Of a DNA stretch of 64,000 nt, positions 42,219 through 51,007 are shown piece after piece. The notes under the pieces were generated by a model. That model was not told where the DNA came from. It ran no database searches and was given only the letters and a program-made list of their open reading frames with translations. Position numbers and translations under genes: made by a program. The DNA is from Pseudobutyrivibrio sp. YE44. GTDB taxonomy: Bacteria; Bacillota; Clostridia; Lachnospirales; Lachnospiraceae. Positions within the stretch are counted from its first letter, which is position 1. Every line of letters begins with the position of its first letter. The stretch lies in the NCBI RefSeq assembly GCF_900104335.1, contig NZ_FMXT01000005.1, forward strand, positions 62,001 to 126,000, written 5' to 3'.

Positions 42219-44060
42219 ATGTTGAAGAAAATTACTGCATTGATGATGACAGCGGCAGTGACATGCGGAGGCTTGCTAGCTTGTGGGACTGCATCTACCA
42301 CAGCTTATGCCAGCGAAACTATTTATGGTCAGGTAACAGCTGTCAGTGACGATGGCTTCACCATCACTGTAGGAACTTACGAAGATGGTGAGCTTACTCT
42401 TGGTAAGGAAACAGCAGACATCACAGTAAGCGATGACACTACCTATTCAATGAGTATGGCTGGGGGACAGGGACAACCTGAAGGAGGTCAGCCTGGCGGC
42501 GGTCAGTCAGAAGGAGAAGCCCCAAGCGGAGAGGCCCCAGAGAAGCCAGATGGAGATCAGAGTGAAGCCCCAAGTGGAGAAGCCCCAGAGAAGCCAGAAG
42601 GAGACCAGGGTGAAGCCCCAGAGAAGCCAGATGGAGATCAAGGAGGCCCAGGTGGCCAACCTGCAGGAGAGGCTCCAGATGGAAACGGCCCAATGGAACT
42701 TTCCTTATCTAGTATTAGTGTAGGCACACAGGTTGCTGTAACCTTTGATGCAGATGGAAATGTAGAATCTGTAGAAATCATTGGTGGCATGACTTCCGCT
42801 ATGGGTAACCCTGGCGGAGGAATGTCTGCAGCAGACATCACATACACAGCTTTAAAAGAGTATTCAGAAGATGCAACTGTAGAGGGCGAGACAATCGCCT
42901 CTACAGGCACTGATGAAAATGCAATCCTTGTAACGGACGGTGATGTGACAGTTAAGGATTCAACAATTACAAGAAATTCAGAAGACAGTACAGGCGGCGA
43001 CAATGCAAGTTTTTATGGTGTCGGCGCTACTCTTTTAACTACAGGTGGAACTCTTACCGTTGAAAACTGCGATATTGAATCAGATGCTGCTGGTGCAGCA
43101 GGAGTGTTTGCATACGGTGATGGTGTTGCTTATGTAAATAATTGTACAATCAACACAACTCAGAATACATCAGGTGGTATCCATGCAGCTGGTGGCGGAA
43201 CAGTTTATGCCACAAACAATACAGTAACAACAAATGGCGAATCTGCAGCAGCAATTCGTTCAGATCGTGGCGGCGGAACAATGGTTGTTGATGGTGGTAC
43301 TTACACATCAAATGGTAAGGGCTCACCAGCAGTTTATTGTACAGCTGATATCACTATCTCAAATGCAACCCTTACAGCAACTGGCTCAGAGGCAGTATGT
43401 ATCGAAGGTCTCAACTCCCTCACATTAACAGATTGTGACCTTTCAGGTTCAATGCCAGAAAACGAGCAGAACGATTGTGATTGGAACATCATCCTTTACC
43501 AGTCAATGTCAGGTGACTCTGAGGTTGGTAACTCTACCTTTAGCATGACAGGCGGTAGCATCACAGCCACAAACGGTGGTATGTTCTACACAACAAATAC
43601 TGAATCAACATTTATCCTTGAAAACGTAGATATAACATATGCAGATGAAAATGATTTCTTCCTTAAGGTAACAGGAAATTCAAACAAGCGTGGCTGGGGA
43701 ACAAGCGGCGACAACGGAGCGCAGTGTAACTTCACAGCTACAAACCAGAAGATGGAAGGGGATATTATCTGGGATACAATTTCAACTCTTGATATGGAAA
43801 TGAAGGATGGCAGTGTCCTCACAGGTGCGTTTATCAATGACGAGTCCGCAGCAGGAAACGGCGGTGATGGCTATGCCAATCTTACAATTTCTTCAGACAG
43901 CAAGTGGATTGTCACAGGTAACTCAATCCTATCTAGCCTTACAAACAATGGAACAATCGTAGATGCCCAGGGTAACACAGTTACTATTGTCGGCACAGAC
44001 GGAACAGTCTATGTCCAGGGCACAAGCAGCTACACAATCACAGTAGGTAGCTATAAGTAA
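42219..44060 (+). CDS. Secreted, probably lipid-anchored, right-handed beta-helix protein
   Basis: 613 residues. The signal peptide (about 1-22) ends in GGLLAC, a lipobox, with an alternative signal-peptidase I site at AYAS. Residues 35-85 form a beta domain. Residues about 88-155 are a Gly/Pro/Glu-rich linker with repeats of the type GEAPEKPDGDQ. From about 215 to the end, the sequence is built of short beta-helix turns rich in Asn/Thr/Gly (TLTVENCDIES, VAYVNNCTINT, TVYATNNTVTT, TITISNATLTA-like), as in pectate-lyase-like parallel helices. No catalytic motif is evident; it may bind or process polysaccharide. Apparent sigma-28 control would link it to motile cells. TTGGAGG precedes the ATG. 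Confidence 0.78.
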   Translation: MLKKITALMMTAAVTCGGLLACGTASTTAYASETIYGQVTAVSDDGFTITVGTYEDGELTLGKETADITVSDDTTYSMSMAGGQGQPEGGQPGGGQSEGEAPSGEAPEKPDGDQSEAPSGEAPEKPEGDQGEAPEKPDGDQGGPGGQPAGEAPDGNGPMELSLSSISVGTQVAVTFDADGNVESVEIIGGMTSAMGNPGGGMSAADITYTALKEYSEDATVEGETIASTGTDENAILVTDGDVTVKDSTITRNSEDSTGGDNASFYGVGATLLTTGGTLTVENCDIESDAAGAAGVFAYGDGVAYVNNCTINTTQNTSGGIHAAGGGTVYATNNTVTTNGESAAAIRSDRGGGTMVVDGGTYTSNGKGSPAVYCTADITISNATLTATGSEAVCIEGLNSLTLTDCDLSGSMPENEQNDCDWNIILYQSMSGDSEVGNSTFSMTGGSITATNGGMFYTTNTESTFILENVDITYADENDFFLKVTGNSNKRGWGTSGDNGAQCNFTATNQKMEGDIIWDTISTLDMEMKDGSVLTGAFINDESAAGNGGDGYANLTISSDSKWIVTGNSILSSLTNNGTIVDAQGNTVTIVGTDGTVYVQGTSSYTITVGSYK

Positions 44061-44095
44061 ACTTAGCCAACATCATTCAACTCACTATTATATAT

Positions 44096-44137
44096 GAGAA
44101 GCCCCAAGGCAATGCCTTGGGGCTTCTCTATTTTTAT
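44096..44137. terminator. Terminator between converging genes
   Basis: A 15-bp perfect stem, GAGAAGCCCCAAGGC with GCCTTGGGGCTTCTC and an AAT loop, then TATTTTTAT. The T tract overlaps the stop codon of the minus-strand gene. Confidence 0.93.
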
Positions 44138-44664
44138 TTCATTCTAATCACTTTTGCAGGATTACCAGCTACGGTTGCACCGGCTGGCACGTTGTGGGTT
44201 ACAACTGAGTTAGCGCCGATAATGGCGTTTTTGCCAACGGTGATAGGACCGATAACAGCAGCGCCTGCGCCGATGTCTACGCCGTCTTCAATGACAGGAA
44301 CACCACGTCCGTTGGTGCCCACCACGCAGCCTTGGCGGATGGTTACATTGTTACCGATGACAGCGTCAGTGTGAATGACGATGCAGGAGAAATGATCAAT
44401 CATAAATCCTGAGCCAATGTGCTTTACATGGCTTGGAATGTCGATACCGTACTTAACAGAAACATTGTGAAAGCGAAGTCTGGTAAAGAAAGCCAGTGGC
44501 TTCATCCAACTGTGAGAGTTTTGGTAGCAAAGCTTGCGATACCAATAGCTCCAAGCATAGCCAGGTTTCATTTTATAGATTTTATAATGTGCTAAAAGTG
44601 ATGAAGAATCAGAATATCTTCTGTAATCACTTTCTAGCAAATCTTTGTATTCTTGTTTAGTCAT
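44134..44664 (-). CDS. Serine acetyltransferase-like hexapeptide-repeat acyltransferase
   Basis: 176 residues. An N-terminal helical region (TKQEYKDLLESDYRRY) is followed by a left-handed beta-helix of hexapeptide repeats: GFMIDHFSCIVIHTDAVIGNN, VTIRQGCVVG, VPVIEDGVDIGAGAAVIGPI, NAIIGANSVVTHNVPAGA, ending in AGNPAKVI. The arrangement is that of CysE/serine O-acetyltransferase relatives used in cysteine synthesis or as sugar acyltransferases. Placed after a glycosyltransferase, a role in modifying surface sugar is more likely. ATG 44664 follows GGAG by seven bases; it is the last gene of a minus-strand operon. Confidence 0.8.
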   Translation of the reverse strand: MTKQEYKDLLESDYRRYSDSSSLLAHYKIYKMKPGYAWSYWYRKLCYQNSHSWMKPLAFFTRLRFHNVSVKYGIDIPSHVKHIGSGFMIDHFSCIVIHTDAVIGNNVTIRQGCVVGTNGRGVPVIEDGVDIGAGAAVIGPITVGKNAIIGANSVVTHNVPAGATVAGNPAKVIRMK

Positions 44665-44732
44665 ATTAACGCTCCAAAAGTAATTGAAGTAAAAAGTCAT
44701 CAAATGAGAAGATTCTTAACATCAGAAGAATA

Positions 44733-45791
44733 TTATCTCACCGAATCATAAATCTCATAAAGCTTATTACAATACTCTTTAATATTATTATATTCCTGGG
44801 CGCGCTTCAATGCGCCCCGAGTTTTTGTATTATATATTTCAGGGTTATCTAAAAGCTCTTTAACAGCTGAAACGTAAGAATCAACATCTGTGCAGACATA
44901 GCCGCAAGTTTCATCAATGATGTTTTTTAAGCCACCATTGTCTGTTCCAACAACAGGCTTTCCAAGAGCCATTGCTTCAAGAGCTACAAGGCCGAAGCCC
45001 TCCCACTTAGATGGCATAATCTGAACCTTTGTGTTTGCCATATAGTCATAGGAATTCTTCTTGAAGCCTTCAAGGATTAGTTTGCCCTCCAGATGATTCT
45101 CGGCTACGAATGTTTCAAGTGAAGGCATATACTCGCCATCACCAACCATGCGAGCAGTCCCAATGGAACCAGAGTCCAAAAGCTCTTTAGCAACCTCAGC
45201 TACCAACATAGGATTCTTCTGCTCCACAAGTCTTCCTACGAAGAGTAAATCAGACTTCAAATCCTCAGAACCAGCACAACCAACAGCCCCCTCACTAACC
45301 TGGGAAACAACCCCCTCCACCGAGAAAGGATTTCCCACAATAGTGATAGGACATTTCAGCTTGCTAGTGTAGCGATACTCCTCGCGAACAGCCTCTGAAA
45401 CCATAAGGATATGGTCGATATACTTGCAGGCCATCAGATAAGAGATGGTCTTTATATGAAATTTCTTAATCCAAGGTGGGTTGTTGTGAAGGTGTGAAAT
45501 GACTGGTACGCGACCCTTTAGGGCGAAGCCACAAAGAACGCTGGCTGTGAAATCGTGGGCGTGAACCACTGTAGGATGTAGCTCATCAACGGCCTTGCGA
45601 ATCTCATCAGCGGAGAGAGAGTCGATGCCGCGATAGCAATCATATAAGCCAATAGATTTCAGCTTATCTTCAATAGGACCGTGGGGAGACATATAGATGA
45701 ACTCCTCACGGTCTGAAAGCTCTTTTATAATCTGGCAAACCACGTTTTCAGCGCCAGAATAGATTTTAGATTTGATTACGTGAAGTACCAT
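44733..45791 (-). CDS. Family 4 glycosyltransferase
   Basis: 352 residues. GT-B fold: N-terminal LHVIKSKIYSGAENVVCQI and VVHAHDFTASVLCGF, then the C-terminal donor-binding domain LLFVGRLVEQKNPMLVAEV, VQIMPSKWEGFGLVALEAMALGKPVV (in parts) and GGLKNII, with the catalytic E-x7-E pattern (EGFGLVALE). It transfers a sugar from a nucleotide donor, probably to a surface polymer. Only five bases separate it from the upstream lipoprotein gene, so they are co-transcribed. Confidence 0.9.
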   Translation of the reverse strand: MVLHVIKSKIYSGAENVVCQIIKELSDREEFIYMSPHGPIEDKLKSIGLYDCYRGIDSLSADEIRKAVDELHPTVVHAHDFTASVLCGFALKGRVPVISHLHNNPPWIKKFHIKTISYLMACKYIDHILMVSEAVREEYRYTSKLKCPITIVGNPFSVEGVVSQVSEGAVGCAGSEDLKSDLLFVGRLVEQKNPMLVAEVAKELLDSGSIGTARMVGDGEYMPSLETFVAENHLEGKLILEGFKKNSYDYMANTKVQIMPSKWEGFGLVALEAMALGKPVVGTDNGGLKNIIDETCGYVCTDVDSYVSAVKELLDNPEIYNTKTRGALKRAQEYNNIKEYCNKLYEIYDSVR

Positions 45792-45796
45792 AAGAA

Positions 45797-47230
45797 TTAT
45801 TCTCCTGAGGCAGTGTATCTTGTGGTAGTGCTGCCGTATTCGTAGGTATCAAGGAAATCGTTAAGCTCCTTGAAGGATTTTGGAAATTCCATTCCAAACT
45901 TATCAGCGATTACTCCGTTGTAAAGCTTTACAGAATCATCGCCATCAACAGAACCGATTTTGATGGTCTGGATATCTTCTCCCTCGAAAACCTTTACAGC
46001 CTTCTTTCCTGCAGCATATCCCAAGGTGTATGGGTCTGAGAAAAGAGTAACGAGAGAGTGTTTTCCGATAGTTGTGTCGCCAGCTACAACTGTGACCCCA
46101 GCATCCTCTGCGATGGTACCGATGGTATCCATTTCGTTGGTAAGCATGCTGCCAAAAGGAATGTAGATGGCAGAACACTCTGCACAGGTCTCGCGGATTC
46201 TATCTGCAAGATTGATGCTGTCAATATTTTCAGCGTTGTTTAGCTCATCATCAGATGCCTCAGTTCCAGTCTTTGGAGCTGTGTCTGACTCAATTTTTTT
46301 GTCGGTGCTAGTAGCTGAATCCTCGGAGTTACCATCTTCATTATCAGATGACTTTTCTTCGCCAGAAGCCTCGGCAACTATCTTGCCTCCGGTCCAAAAC
46401 TGAGAAACGAGAGCAACTCTGGTTGAGGAAGTGGAGTTAAGTCCAAGAACACTGTCCTCACCGAGAGGAGTGATGTCGTTGTCCATTCCCTGCTTTGCAG
46501 AAGAAGCAACATATTTACTAGGAGTGAGGGCTGTTGAGCTCTGCTCCTCTGAATCCACTGCAACGGTAGGCTTTGTAGCAGGGATAAGATATTCCTTCCA
46601 AGGAATGCCTGCTTGATCTAAGTAAGCTTCAAAAATTTCATTTTGATAAATGGCGTCTGTATCTTCAGGTGAGAAGAGGATGCCTACGGTTTGTAAATCC
46701 TCAGTAGCCTCAATCATAAGAGAAACCTGATCTACAATGCTAGGCTTGCTGCTGACACCAGTAACATTTGTCCCTGTGGTTTTGTCCCATGACTTTCCGT
46801 TTAAGCTGGCGATTCGAAGTGTTCCCTTGAAATCAACAATTCCAGTAGCAACGATTGGAATCATGTCAGTGGCTGACTTTGCAGAAACCAATGTGGATTT
46901 ACCAGCGGTGAAAATCATATCAGGAGATTTCGCAACTGCGCCTGCAGCGATTTGGTCGCTGGAGAGTTTGTCGCTCGCAACTGATGTGGTGATTTTAAAG
47001 TGATCTTCCCCAAGATAGTCGGTGAGACAATCAGTGAAGCCCTGAAGTAGAATTTTATTGTAGGTATTGTTTTCTGTTAAAAGTGCTGATATATTATACG
47101 AATATGAATCCTCTTGGGATTCTTCTGTTACCTCATTTGGCTTTGGCTTGCTATCAGATTTGTTGCTACATGCTACAGCTGAAACAGCAAGAGAAGCTAC
47201 CAAAATCAAACTTAAAAATCTTTTTTTCAT
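45797..47230 (-). CDS. ABC-transporter substrate-binding lipoprotein (TrpX/ABC_sub_bind family)
   Basis: 477 residues. Signal peptide with lipobox VSAVACSNK (Cys about 21), so it is anchored outside the membrane. Two lobes follow the PF04392 pattern: YNISALLTENNTYNKILLQGF, FTAGKSTLVSAKSATDMIPIVATGIVDF (in parts), VGILFSPEDTDAIYQNEIF and, after the insert, CSAIYIPFGSMLTNEMDTI and TLGYAAGKKAVKVFEGE. Unusually, about 120 residues between the lobes (220-335) are low in complexity and very acidic (SSDNEDGNSEDSATSTDKK). Homologues bind tryptophan or other small molecules; no permease or ATPase gene is adjacent. Confidence 0.83.
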   Translation of the reverse strand: MKKRFLSLILVASLAVSAVACSNKSDSKPKPNEVTEESQEDSYSYNISALLTENNTYNKILLQGFTDCLTDYLGEDHFKITTSVASDKLSSDQIAAGAVAKSPDMIFTAGKSTLVSAKSATDMIPIVATGIVDFKGTLRIASLNGKSWDKTTGTNVTGVSSKPSIVDQVSLMIEATEDLQTVGILFSPEDTDAIYQNEIFEAYLDQAGIPWKEYLIPATKPTVAVDSEEQSSTALTPSKYVASSAKQGMDNDITPLGEDSVLGLNSTSSTRVALVSQFWTGGKIVAEASGEEKSSDNEDGNSEDSATSTDKKIESDTAPKTGTEASDDELNNAENIDSINLADRIRETCAECSAIYIPFGSMLTNEMDTIGTIAEDAGVTVVAGDTTIGKHSLVTLFSDPYTLGYAAGKKAVKVFEGEDIQTIKIGSVDGDDSVKLYNGVIADKFGMEFPKSFKELNDFLDTYEYGSTTTRYTASGE

Positions 47231-47306
47231 ATTTAAATCCTTTTTCTTTTTAAATGTTACTAAATTTTAATTACAAATTAAAAATAAGTCAATAAAGGAG
47301 ACTGAC

Positions 47307-48041
47307 TTGATTCATAATATAAAGAACATTATAACCCCTGTTCTTACCTTATTATATCCAAAACGTTGCGTGGCTTGCGACAAAGTTTTATTGAAAATGG
47401 AAAAAGAAACCGGGTTTTGCAGGGATTGTATAAAGAAAGTAAAGCTGGTGGGGCCAGTTTGTTGCTTGAAATGTGGTGGCCCTATATCTGATGATACAAA
47501 GGAATTTTGCAGAAATTGTGAAAGGAATACACATGCCTTTCTTCAGAATAAAGCTATATTCCAGTACACAGGGGATATGAAAAATGCCATGTATCGCTTT
47601 AAATATGCTAACAGACGCTGCTACGGCAAGGTTTTTGCAAAGCATGCAAATCGCTATTATGGCAGATGGCTAAAGGATAACAATATAGAAGCAATTGTGC
47701 CTGTTCCTATGTATAAAAAGAAGGAGAAACGCCGTGGTTACAATCAGGCCACAGTGTTTGCAAGAGAGCTAAGTGCAATTACTGGAATTCCTGTGGCAGA
47801 AGAAATTGTCAGACGAGAAGCAGATACAAAAGCGATGAAACAATTAAATGGCTTAAAAAGAAAGAAAAATCTGTTAAATGCTTTTAGTTTAGGGGAAAAT
47901 GTTGTACAATTTAGAAAAGTACTTATAGTTGATGATATTTATACAACTGGCACAACAATGGACGAAGTAGCGAAGGTACTTAAGAGTGGGGGAGTGAAAG
48001 AAATTTTCGGTATGTGCGTCTGCATCGGAGAAATGCAGTAG
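47307..48041 (+). CDS. comFC: ComF-family phosphoribosyltransferase-like protein
   Basis: 244 residues with TTG start at 47307 (AAAGGAG upstream). The N-terminus carries zinc-binding cysteines (CVACDK, CRDC, CLKCGG, CRNC), and the C-terminal half has the phosphoribosyltransferase fold with VLIVDDIYTTGTTMDEV as PRPP-binding loop. ComFC proteins take part in DNA uptake or related nucleic-acid metabolism; no comFA lies beside it. It is followed after 14 bases by yvyF, as in Bacillus, where this pair directly precedes flgM. Confidence 0.9.
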   Translation: MIHNIKNIITPVLTLLYPKRCVACDKVLLKMEKETGFCRDCIKKVKLVGPVCCLKCGGPISDDTKEFCRNCERNTHAFLQNKAIFQYTGDMKNAMYRFKYANRRCYGKVFAKHANRYYGRWLKDNNIEAIVPVPMYKKKEKRRGYNQATVFARELSAITGIPVAEEIVRREADTKAMKQLNGLKRKKNLLNAFSLGENVVQFRKVLIVDDIYTTGTTMDEVAKVLKSGGVKEIFGMCVCIGEMQ

Positions 48042-48055
48042 AGGAGGTATAACCT

Positions 48056-48463
48056 ATGGAAGTACGTAACTGTAGAAATTGTGGAAGACTCTTTAATTAC
48101 TTGGGAGGCATGAATATTTGCCCAGCCTGCCGCGATGAGGTTGAAAAGAAATTCCAAGATGTAAAAGAGTACATTAGGGAAAATCCTCGTTCAAACATCC
48201 AAGAAATTGCTGAAGCTAACGATGTTTCTACAAGCCAGATTAAGCAGTGGATTCGTGAGGAGCGCCTCCAGTTTGCTGACGATTCTCCTATGGGAATCGA
48301 GTGTGAGATTTGTGGAGCTACTATCAAGACTGGTAAGTACTGTGACGCTTGCAAGGCTAACACAGCAAACGCTTTGGCAAAATCTATAGAAAAGCCAAAA
48401 GCTCCAGAGCCTCCAAAGGAAAAACCAAAGAAAGAAAACAAGATGAGATTCTTGAAAGAATAA
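48056..48463 (+). CDS. yvyF: YvyF/TIGR03826 flagellar-operon protein
   Basis: 135 residues. Cysteine pairs at both ends of the core (VRNCRNCGRLFNYLGG, ICPACRDE and CEICGATIKTGKYCDACKA) enclose a helix-turn-helix-like region (NIQEIAEANDVSTSQIKQWIRE). The C-terminus is a Pro/Lys-rich tail. The family is found next to flgM in Bacillus and affects motility; here it remains coupled to comFC, but the flagellar operon lies 25 kb away. GAGGAGG precedes the ATG; a strong terminator follows. Confidence 0.88.
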   Translation: MEVRNCRNCGRLFNYLGGMNICPACRDEVEKKFQDVKEYIRENPRSNIQEIAEANDVSTSQIKQWIREERLQFADDSPMGIECEICGATIKTGKYCDACKANTANALAKSIEKPKAPEPPKEKPKKENKMRFLKE

Positions 48464-48479
48464 TTGAAATTGTGCATCA

Positions 48480-48511
48480 GTGCCTGCTGGATTACCCGGC
48501 AGGCACTTTTT
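48480..48511 (+). terminator. Terminator after yvyF
   Basis: GTGCCTGCTGG (48480-48490) pairs with CCGGCAGGCAC (48496-48506), followed by T5. The remaining gap to 48696 holds TATACT (48592-48597), a possible -10 box, and a small TGGAC/GTCCA hairpin. Confidence 0.9.
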
Positions 48512-48695
48512 AGTGCGAGTCTAGTAATGCATGAATCTAAAGAACCCTAAATACCTTAAAACCTTAGTTTTATTTTATGATTAGTTTATGCTATACTGAT
48601 TCTGACTCAGTATGAGTTTTAGTGGGTGGACTATGTCCATTTCTAAGAAACTCTACCAGAAACTTGAATTAAACACAGGCATTAAGGGGTAATGT

Positions 48696-49148
48696 ATGAT
48701 TAACGAAGAACGCGTAAGGCACATGACCTCCATGGCCATCTTCGAAAAGGAGCTTGGCCCAGAGTATCAGCCAATGATGCGCTATTCAAAGAAAGAATAT
48801 ATCGCTCTTCACGGATGGGGAGGCTTCCTAGCAGGCACTATCTTTTTTGGAGCGGTTTATGCAGCTATAGTTTTATATTTAGTGAGTAATGTTATCGAAA
48901 ATCTCAACACAATGTATCTCTTGATAATTGCTCTAGCAGGCCTTCTTGTTTATGCGGCCTACATCATCATCCATGTGCATGGGGTGAGAGTCAGAGCAGC
49001 CAAACGCTACAAGAAAGGCAAACGTCTTATCAAGGAGCTTGGCGCAAAGTATTCAAAGCTTAGCAAGATGTACGAGGATGAGGTTCAGCAGACTAAGCCT
49101 TTGCTGGCCAGAGATTCAGACGAAGAAAAGGGACTAGAGGATTTATAA
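48696..49148 (+). CDS. Small membrane protein of unknown function
   Basis: 150 residues. Two adjacent membrane helices, about residues 45-68 (GGFLAGTIFFGAVYAAIVLY) and 73-95 (MYLLIIALAGLLVYAAYIII), with basic and helical cytoplasmic ends. I recognise no family. The stop codon abuts the ATG of the next membrane-protein gene, so the two are translated together and may form a complex. AAGGGG precedes the ATG. Confidence 0.7.
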   Translation: MINEERVRHMTSMAIFEKELGPEYQPMMRYSKKEYIALHGWGGFLAGTIFFGAVYAAIVLYLVSNVIENLNTMYLLIIALAGLLVYAAYIIIHVHGVRVRAAKRYKKGKRLIKELGAKYSKLSKMYEDEVQQTKPLLARDSDEEKGLEDL

Positions 49149-50060
49149 ATGAATGCTTTTATTACTTTACGTGACAATATAAGAAGATTTGTGCTTTCAC
49201 GCGAAATGCTCTTTTTAAAGATATGGAGCGGTTTGGTAGCCTTCGTAGGCCTCATGTGTATTCGCGCAAACTTCGGACATAACAAGCAGATCAGCCAGAT
49301 TTGGCTTTCTATAGTAATATCAATAATCTGTGCCTTCTTCCCAATGCAGGGAGTGTCACTGGTTCTTGTTATTGTGCTGTTGATAGATTTAGCTTCACTT
49401 AGCCCACAGGTGGCAATCGTCACCCTTGGTCTTTTGATTATTGGCTATTTCGTTTGCGCATATTTTAGAAGCAAGAACACCTACAACATGGTGGCGGTGC
49501 CAATCTGTTACAGCTTCCACGCACCATACGTAGTGCCACTTGGCGCAGGTCTTATGTCCAATATCAACGAGCTTGCTTCAGTAGTTTGCGGTTCGGTGAT
49601 GGCCTTCTATTTAAGCATAATTAAAGATAATACCACAGCTATCGTAGATGAAACTTCCGAGGTTTCTGTGGTTTCTCTTATCCAGGAGCAGATGATTACA
49701 AACCGCATGTTTTGGTTTTACATAGTGGCAATGGTGGCTATGTACCTGGTGGTTTACATGCTTAGACAGTCCAGCATCAATATGTCATGGATGATTGCAA
49801 ATGCAGTTGGTGTGGCTGTTGAATTTATCATTATGCTTGCAGGATATTTACTTACCAGCCAAAAGACAGAGATTCCTAGTCTTATCATTGGAAACCTTCT
49901 AGTAATTGTGGTTGGTTTGATTCTTAATTACTTTGTTCTTGATTTGGACTATTCTCGAATCGAGAAGGTTCAGTTTGAAGATGATGATTATTACTACTAC
50001 GTTACAGCAGTTCCGAAAATCAGAATTGCTGAAGAAGATAAGGAAGTAAAAAAGATTTAA
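49149..50060 (+). CDS. Polytopic membrane protein of unknown function
   Basis: 303 residues with about eight membrane helices (for example IWLSIVISIICAFFPMQGV, VALVLVIVLLIDLASL-like, WFYIVAMVAMYLVVYML, LIIGNLLVIVVGLILNYFV) and an acidic cytoplasmic C-terminus (RIEKVQFEDDDYYYYVTAVP). No transporter signature is evident. It lies 83 bases upstream of the diadenylate cyclase gene and may belong to the same transcription unit. Confidence 0.7.
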   Translation: MNAFITLRDNIRRFVLSREMLFLKIWSGLVAFVGLMCIRANFGHNKQISQIWLSIVISIICAFFPMQGVSLVLVIVLLIDLASLSPQVAIVTLGLLIIGYFVCAYFRSKNTYNMVAVPICYSFHAPYVVPLGAGLMSNINELASVVCGSVMAFYLSIIKDNTTAIVDETSEVSVVSLIQEQMITNRMFWFYIVAMVAMYLVVYMLRQSSINMSWMIANAVGVAVEFIIMLAGYLLTSQKTEIPSLIIGNLLVIVVGLILNYFVLDLDYSRIEKVQFEDDDYYYYVTAVPKIRIAEEDKEVKKI

Positions 50061-50143
50061 TTCTTCCTGTTGTTCTAGGATTTGGCAGTAAGATATTATA
50101 ACTATTCACGGTGGATTTATAATAGCCTAGAAAGGTATGAAAA

Positions 50144-51007
50144 TTGGTTGATTTTGTCAATGCGATTGATGCCTTCATCGATGATTATTTCAATGTAAAT
50201 ATTCCCGATGTTTCCATCACGGACGCAATCGAAGTTATCATAATTGCATATTTCATGTATCACCTGCTGGTTTGGGTAAAAAACAGCAGGGTTTGGATGC
50301 TAATTAGAGGCGTGCTTATTATCATGCTGTTCTTCCTGGTGGCAGCAATCTTCCAGATGAACACCATCCTGTGGTTGGGAGAAAAGCTGGTATCAGTAGC
50401 AGTGACCGTACTTATTGTGGTGTTCCAGCCAGAGCTTCGTAGAGCTTTGGAGCAAATCGGTCGTCGTAAAATCACGTCTATTTTCTCATGGAATATTTTA
50501 AAAACAGGCGCTAAGAAATTCGACGACTCAACCATCGTTGGACTTGTTACAGCCTGCTATGAAATGGGCGCAGTTAAGACAGGTGCCCTTATTGTTGTTG
50601 AAAAGGATATGCAGCTTACCGAGTTCGAACGTACAGGTATCGGTATCGATGCTGTGGTTAGCCGTCAGCTTCTTATCAACATTTTTGAGAAGAATACCCC
50701 GCTCCACGATGGAGCTGTCATAGTTCGAGGAGACCGTGTGGTTTCCGCAACCTGCTACTTGCCATTGTCCGACAACATGGCACTTTCCAAGGATTTGGGA
50801 ACAAGACACAGAGCAGCAGTTGGAATCAGCGAGGTTTCCGACTCCCTCACAATCGTTGTTTCCGAGGAGACAGGTACTGTTTCTTACGCAAGGGAAGGAC
50901 GTATCGTCAGAGATGTAAAGGAAGATGAGCTTATTGCTGAGCTTAAGCTTCTCCAGAATCCTGATGAGCAGGGAATATTTGACGCAGAAAAGGAGGGCAG
51001 ACTATGA
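50144..51007 (+). CDS. cdaA: Membrane-bound diadenylate cyclase
   Basis: 287 residues. Three N-terminal membrane helices (between residues 25 and 100) precede the DisA_N catalytic domain with LHDGAVIV (DGA motif) and LGTRHRAAVG (RHR motif), both needed to make c-di-AMP from two ATP. The order cdaA-cdaR-glmM is conserved in Firmicutes, and all three proteins form one complex. The start is TTG at 50144, with AAAGG upstream; no in-frame ATG fits the N-terminus. The gene overlaps cdaR by four bases. Confidence 0.95.
   Translation: MVDFVNAIDAFIDDYFNVNIPDVSITDAIEVIIIAYFMYHLLVWVKNSRVWMLIRGVLIIMLFFLVAAIFQMNTILWLGEKLVSVAVTVLIVVFQPELRRALEQIGRRKITSIFSWNILKTGAKKFDDSTIVGLVTACYEMGAVKTGALIVVEKDMQLTEFERTGIGIDAVVSRQLLINIFEKNTPLHDGAVIVRGDRVVSATCYLPLSDNMALSKDLGTRHRAAVGISEVSDSLTIVVSEETGTVSYAREGRIVRDVKEDELIAELKLLQNPDEQGIFDAEKEGRL

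Noticed and set aside
42490-42680. Repeats in the beta-helix gene as a possible CRISPR or tandem-repeat array
   Set aside because: They are in-frame Gly/Pro/Glu-rich linker repeats with synonymous and conservative changes, without spacers of constant length.
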